Under the pieces are notes generated by a model. It was not told where the DNA came from. It was given only the letters and a program-made list of their open reading frames with translations, and did not search any database. From positions 31,969-95,968 of the forward strand of contig NZ_SDQE01000014.1 in NCBI RefSeq assembly GCF_004153455.1: a DNA stretch of 64,000 nt, in the 5' to 3' direction. Source of the DNA: Allopusillimonas ginsengisoli (GTDB lineage Bacteria; Pseudomonadota; Gammaproteobacteria; Burkholderiales; Burkholderiaceae_B). The translations under genes were made by a program, and so were the position numbers. Positions 61,094 to 64,000 of the stretch are shown in pieces; position 1 is the stretch's first letter, and every line of letters begins with the position of its first letter.

Positions 61094-61762
61094 CTACTTT
61101 CGGTACCCCGGCACCACGATATGCGTAAAGAACATGTGAGCAAACCGGTCTAACGGGACAACGCTACGCGTCAGCTTAGAACGCAAAATTGCACCTTCCC
61201 AGCCGATCCAGAAAAACTCTGCAATGGCTTTGGTATCTGCATCCTCGGCCAACTCCCCCACGATCTTCGCCTCGTTCAGTACCGCCGCCACACGCACCTG
61301 CCATGACTGGAGTACCGCTTCGAGCTTTTGGCGAAACGCATCGTTCAACCCCCCCAACTCCTGCCCCATATTGCCAATCAAACACCCACGCTGGAACTCA
61401 TAACGTTCCATAGCACGCGTCGCATCGGCAACAAAGGCCTTCAACCTCTCTACAGGAGAATGCGAAGTATTGCTGAATAACTGATCAAGTTTCTTGGCAA
61501 AATATTCCGCATAGTTATCAATAACGACCTGGCCAAAGGCCTGCTTGCTCTCAAAATAATGGTAGAACGAACCTTTAGGCACCTTAACGCGCGCCAGCAC
61601 CTCCTCAATGCCGGTCGCGTGAAAACCTCGTTCTGTCAAGATTTCAGTTCCGCATCGCACTAACGCCATGCGGGTGGCCGTGTTGCTTGACCGCCTGCTA
61701 CCCCGTATGCGCTTGGGTAATGGATCGCCGACTGAATCCGACTTGATAGATCTAATTTTCAT
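61094..61762 (-). CDS. acuR: TetR-family repressor (AcuR/NemR-like)
   Basis: 222 residues. The HTH is RCGTEILTERGFHATGIEEV, with ARVKVPKGSFYHYFESKQAF as recognition helix, the pattern of AcuR and of nem-operon repressors. The effector domain has EFQRGCLIGNMGQELGG, with a cysteine that in NemR-like proteins senses electrophiles. It lies upstream of the acuI-like gene on the same strand; near-identical operators precede both genes, indicating autorepression and repression of acuI. Confidence 0.87.
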   Translation of the reverse strand: MKIRSIKSDSVGDPLPKRIRGSRRSSNTATRMALVRCGTEILTERGFHATGIEEVLARVKVPKGSFYHYFESKQAFGQVVIDNYAEYFAKKLDQLFSNTSHSPVERLKAFVADATRAMERYEFQRGCLIGNMGQELGGLNDAFRQKLEAVLQSWQVRVAAVLNEAKIVGELAEDADTKAIAEFFWIGWEGAILRSKLTRSVVPLDRFAHMFFTHIVVPGYRK

Positions 61763-61772
61763 AGCGCAATAT

Positions 61773-61787
61773 TAGACCAGTCGTCTA
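61773..61787. promoter_or_regulatory. Operator copy 2 for the AcuR-like repressor
   Basis: TAGAC-CAGTC-GTCTA, a palindrome with perfect 5-bp arms, 11 bp upstream of the tetR start codon. It matches the copy before the acuI-like gene. Confidence 0.75.
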
Positions 61788-61884
61788 TGAACTGAAACTA
61801 GGGTTTACTCGCATAACAGCGATGGACTATCACTCAGTAGGATTAACCCTATCGTCTAGCCTCAAAGTTCAGAAGGTGCTTCCA

Positions 61885-62005
61885 ATGGGAAACACTCCAA
61901 CACCAGTAGCCAGTACTGACGCATGGGCCAACCATGAGGATGCTGCGGCAGACTTTTGTGATGGTCGCTTGGCTAGACGATTTCGCCATGTGCTCAAACA
62001 GATCA
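61885..62005 (+). pseudogene. IS4/Tn5-type transposase N-terminal fragment
   Basis: Plus-strand translation DAWANHEDAAADFCDGRLAR then RFRHVLKQ resembles the N-terminal DNA-binding part of IS4/IS50 transposases (W..EF...DLGD.RL..RL). About 40 residues only; beyond about 62005 the sequence becomes the antisense of a flagellin fragment. Confidence 0.5.
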
Positions 62006-62007
62006 CG

Positions 62008-62187
62008 GCGGCGGACGACCCGACCTGCAAGTTCAATGCTTGTCCAGCGCCAAACAATTGGATGCCGTTATAAGCTGTGGAGCTGCCGATACGATTGATT
62101 TCTTCTTTCAGCTGCGTGATTTCGCCATCAATAAATGCTCTATCTTGAACGGTCAGTGCATCGCTTCTTTGCTGGATGGATAACCGC
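62008..62187 (-). pseudogene. Flagellin fragment
   Basis: Minus-strand translation SDALTVQDRAFIDGEITQLK, EEINRIGSSTAYNGIQLFG, ALNLQVGSS. This is the D1 domain of flagellin (consensus S-D-x-x-x-D-R-x-x-I-Q-x-E-I-x-Q-L, E-I-x-R-I, T-x-F-N-G, QVG). Both ends are missing; no other flagellar gene is nearby. Confidence 0.72.
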
Positions 62188-62233
62188 GGCGTGACGACGC
62201 CACTTGTGCCCAGATTTCATGCATAGTCTGGGA

Positions 62234-62467
62234 TGTTAGCCAGGCCCACGCACGAGCCACCCGAGGACATCCTTATGTTCGAGCACCAACAATTGCGTTT
62301 CAGGCGTGCCCAGGTAGGCGCCCCGATCGATAAATAGGTGCGATTTGTGCAACTCCATCGTGCGAAGCACGGTATGACCGACATACGTTAGAGATAGTCC
62401 CGGGTTCCAAGGCTGATCGCTCATGACGAGCGCACCCGTCGGCGTGTCGATAGGTAGATGCATCTGG
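62234..62467 (-). pseudogene. Metallophosphoesterase (Ser/Thr phosphatase-like) C-terminal fragment
   Basis: Minus-strand translation DTPTGALVMSDQPWNPG, YVGHTVLRTMELHKSHLFID and RGAYLGTPETQLLVLEH resemble the end of PPP-type bacterial phosphatases (G-H-T histidine, then I-D-x-G-A). The N-terminal metal site is absent and the upstream end abuts the Shedu fragment at 62468. Confidence 0.55.
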
Positions 62468-62468
62468 C

Positions 62469-62899
62469 AACGTTGACGTCATCGAGATCAAGAAACCGAT
62501 GGGCAAGCCCATCATGCTACCTGCGCGCTACCGCGACCACCACCTGCCAATGCGCGACTTGGTCGGCGCGATGGGTCAGGCCACTCATTACCTGAGGCAT
62601 TTGAACCGGTGGGGACTGCCTGGCGAGGACTACTTGACCAAACTGTTGAGTGCTGATCTGCCTGCGGGCTTCAGGATCCGGATAATCAACCCACTAGGCA
62701 TTGTGATCATGGGGCGTTGACATGTAACACGCTATCCGAGGCGCAAAGGCGTGAGTTTGAAGTGCTTCGCCGCGATTCCAAGGGTATCGTCGATATCATC
62801 ACCTATGACGACCTACTGGCGCGACTTCAGGCGGTACTCGATCGATTGCGCAACGGCCCGGCCCTCAGTGCTGCGCCTGCAACACTGCAAGCCGAATAG
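62469..62899 (+). pseudogene. Shedu (SduA) nuclease remnant, truncated and frameshifted
   Basis: Plus-strand translation NVDVIEIKKPMGKPIML, YRDHHLPMRDLVGAMGQATH, YLRHLNRWGLPGEDYLTKLL, FRIRIINPLGIVIMGR, stop at 62720; in another frame LSEAQRREFEVLRRDSKGIV, DIITYDDLLARLQAVLDRL to 62899. The two halves are adjacent parts of the SduA/DUF4263 nuclease domain, so one frameshift near 62717 separates them. The E-x-K catalytic pair (IEIKKP) is present, but the first part of the protein is missing. Confidence 0.72.
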
Positions 62900-63083
62900 T
62901 CCGTCTTGAATGCGATGGCTCGGCCAGAGCAGGTTCCACGCGTCACCGGTCAGAGCTGTGACTCGGATATAGACCTTGGCGATCCCTGTGTAGCCACTTT
63001 GCGGCACAGTTTCCGCTCAACAGCTGCGTATAGACAGCCGCTTACAGCCTTAATCGTAACGGCCCGGCCAGCACCGTGTTGCG
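62900..63083. other. Intergenic debris, nothing recognised
   Basis: 184 bp between the Shedu remnant and the pRiA4b-like gene. Short open frames exist on both strands but none resembles a family I know, and there is no clear promoter or terminator. Confidence 0.4.
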
Positions 63084-63656
63084 TTAAATCCGAATCTGCA
63101 TCAGCCGCTCGTTGACCTCTTGAAGGTCGAAGGCAGCTGGATCGAATGGGCCGCCATGCCATTGCATCATCTGTTCGTGTTCAGGATGCGCGGGATTGGC
63201 CATGGCCTCCAAGAACTCCATATAGCCCGGCTCCCCACCCACATCTTCGGGCGGGCAGGCATTGGCGCCGTCCAGGCACCAAGGGGAATCCAGCGGGCCG
63301 CTAAAGGGCGTCACCTCGATCAGCCGAATCCGATGGGCCCAGTTATCCCCGTAGTCGTAGATGTAATCGAGTTGACGCCGTACGCCCAGCGCCTTGTCCA
63401 GGCGCACGCGCTTCTCGCTTCTCAGATCAGGCTCGGGGTAATCGGGGTCAAGCTCACCGTAATGCGTATCGTCGATGATGAACTCGTGCAGATGGCCGCC
63501 GAGCCAGCCCATGGCTTGCTGGATGGTGACGTGCAGCTTGGGCAGGGTGATGCGACTGGGAACCACAATGGTGCGGTAGACCGTCGGCTGAACGTAGCGC
63601 AGTTCGATACGCAATACCATCGCTTGCCCTTGCAGCGCGACGACCTTGGCGACCAT
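63084..63656 (-). CDS. Plasmid pRiA4b ORF-3-like protein
   Basis: 190 residues. IELRYVQPTVYRTIVVPSRI, TIQQAMGWLGGHLHEFII and YIYDYGDNWAHRIRLIEV are the signature of the pRiA4b ORF-3 family, followed by GANACPPEDVGGEPGYMEFL. The family is common on plasmids and mobile elements; its biochemical role is not known. Its ATG overlaps the stop of the IS66 fragment (TAATG), so it may be translated as part of the IS. ATG 63620 is an alternative start. Confidence 0.85.
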   Translation of the reverse strand: MVAKVVALQGQAMVLRIELRYVQPTVYRTIVVPSRITLPKLHVTIQQAMGWLGGHLHEFIIDDTHYGELDPDYPEPDLRSEKRVRLDKALGVRRQLDYIYDYGDNWAHRIRLIEVTPFSGPLDSPWCLDGANACPPEDVGGEPGYMEFLEAMANPAHPEHEQMMQWHGGPFDPAAFDLQEVNERLMQIRI

Positions 63657-63886
63657 TATGCCGCTCTATCCAGCGACAGCGCGTGCTTGCCAACGTTCCA
63701 CGGCAACAGTTCATCAATCCGGTTTACCGGATGATCGGCAATCACGGTCAAGACATGGCGCAGGTACGCCTGCGGATTGATGTCGTTTAATTTGGCGGTG
63801 CCCAACAGGCTATACATGGTGGCCGCACGTTCGCCCCCCGCATCCGAACCAAGGAACAGGTAGTTTTTCCTGCCTAGGGCAAGTTC
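63656..63886 (-). pseudogene. IS66-family transposase, C-terminal fragment 3
   Basis: Minus-strand translation [61 protein letters not shown]-terminal of ALGRKN the sequence is no longer IS66-like. Same subgroup and strand as fragment 1 at 50853-51047. The open frame continues to 63943 with unrelated residues. Confidence 0.85.
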
Positions 63887-64000
63887 GCATTCATTCTGCC
63901 CATATCGGGCAAGAAGTTGAAGTCCATTATCGTTGGCATCCATTGTTTGGTCGCCAAGTCAAGATTCGAGACGTCGAACAACGCGGCGGCGGCTGCGTGG

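Noticed and set aside
61098..61116. Sequence resembling the tRNA-Leu 3' end (CCCCGGCACCACG), possible right attachment site
   Set aside because: It lies in the conserved C-terminus of the intact TetR gene and lacks the T-arm part of the match; taken as chance.
61822..62073. 83-codon plus-strand open frame as one protein
   Set aside because: Only its first half is transposase-like; the second half is antisense to flagellin. Treated as two fragments.

Overview
The window reads as a chromosome segment of a GC-rich betaproteobacterium, most likely Alcaligenaceae/Burkholderiales. The evidence is a Bug-family receptor, a TRAP system of the TakP/FcbT1 type, XRE-cupin regulators, and the housekeeping genes ffh, htpG, trmB and ampD in betaproteobacterial form. 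All family calls are by eye from sequence; no search was run.

Layout. 1-10850: transport and catabolism. A TRAP transporter sits with a class II aldolase and an XRE-cupin regulator. It is followed by a LysR/SDR pair separated by a 3 x 21 bp tandem repeat, an ArsR/SRPBCC pair, a ferredoxin-reductase-like flavoprotein, a cupin, a DJ-1/PfpI protein and an MHS-type permease. 10851-14204: a small accessory island against tRNA-Gly(CCC). It holds an AbiE-like type IV toxin-antitoxin pair and the N-terminal stump of an Avs/Cap4-like nuclease, and it is bracketed by a degenerate copy of the tRNA 3' end. 14376-22284: housekeeping core (trmB, pip, a BON-LysM protein, ffh, a YpjD/CcsA-like protein, ampD, htpG). 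22536-31012: a Bug receptor, then a LacI-controlled cluster of two enolase-superfamily enzymes and an ABC importer, probably for a sugar acid.

31155-50856: an element next to tRNA-Leu(CAA). It begins with a tyrosine integrase and an unknown two-gene cassette (soluble protein plus four-helix membrane protein) that could be a defence system. It continues with a complete VirB1-VirB11 type secretion operon, a TrfA-like initiator with an iteron/DnaA-box origin, and TraK/TraL/TraM-like proteins plus a coupling protein. It looks like an integrated plasmid. No relaxase is visible; the right side ends in IS66 debris.

50853-64000: rearranged and transferred DNA. Two IS66 transposase tails meet tail-out around a large palindrome. 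One IS66 end cuts an aspartate dehydrogenase remnant. A visibly AT-richer operon follows: D-amino-acid oxidase-like enzyme, spermidine/putrescine-type ABC importer, enoyl-CoA hydratase and NDP-forming acyl-CoA synthetase. Then come an acuI/acuR-like pair sharing an operator, and a graveyard of IS4, flagellin, phosphatase and Shedu nuclease fragments. The window closes with a pRiA4b ORF-3-like gene joined to another IS66 tail. The most unusual structures are the replicon inside a tRNA-integrated conjugative element, the unknown two-gene cassette beside the integrase, and the palindrome joining the IS66 halves.
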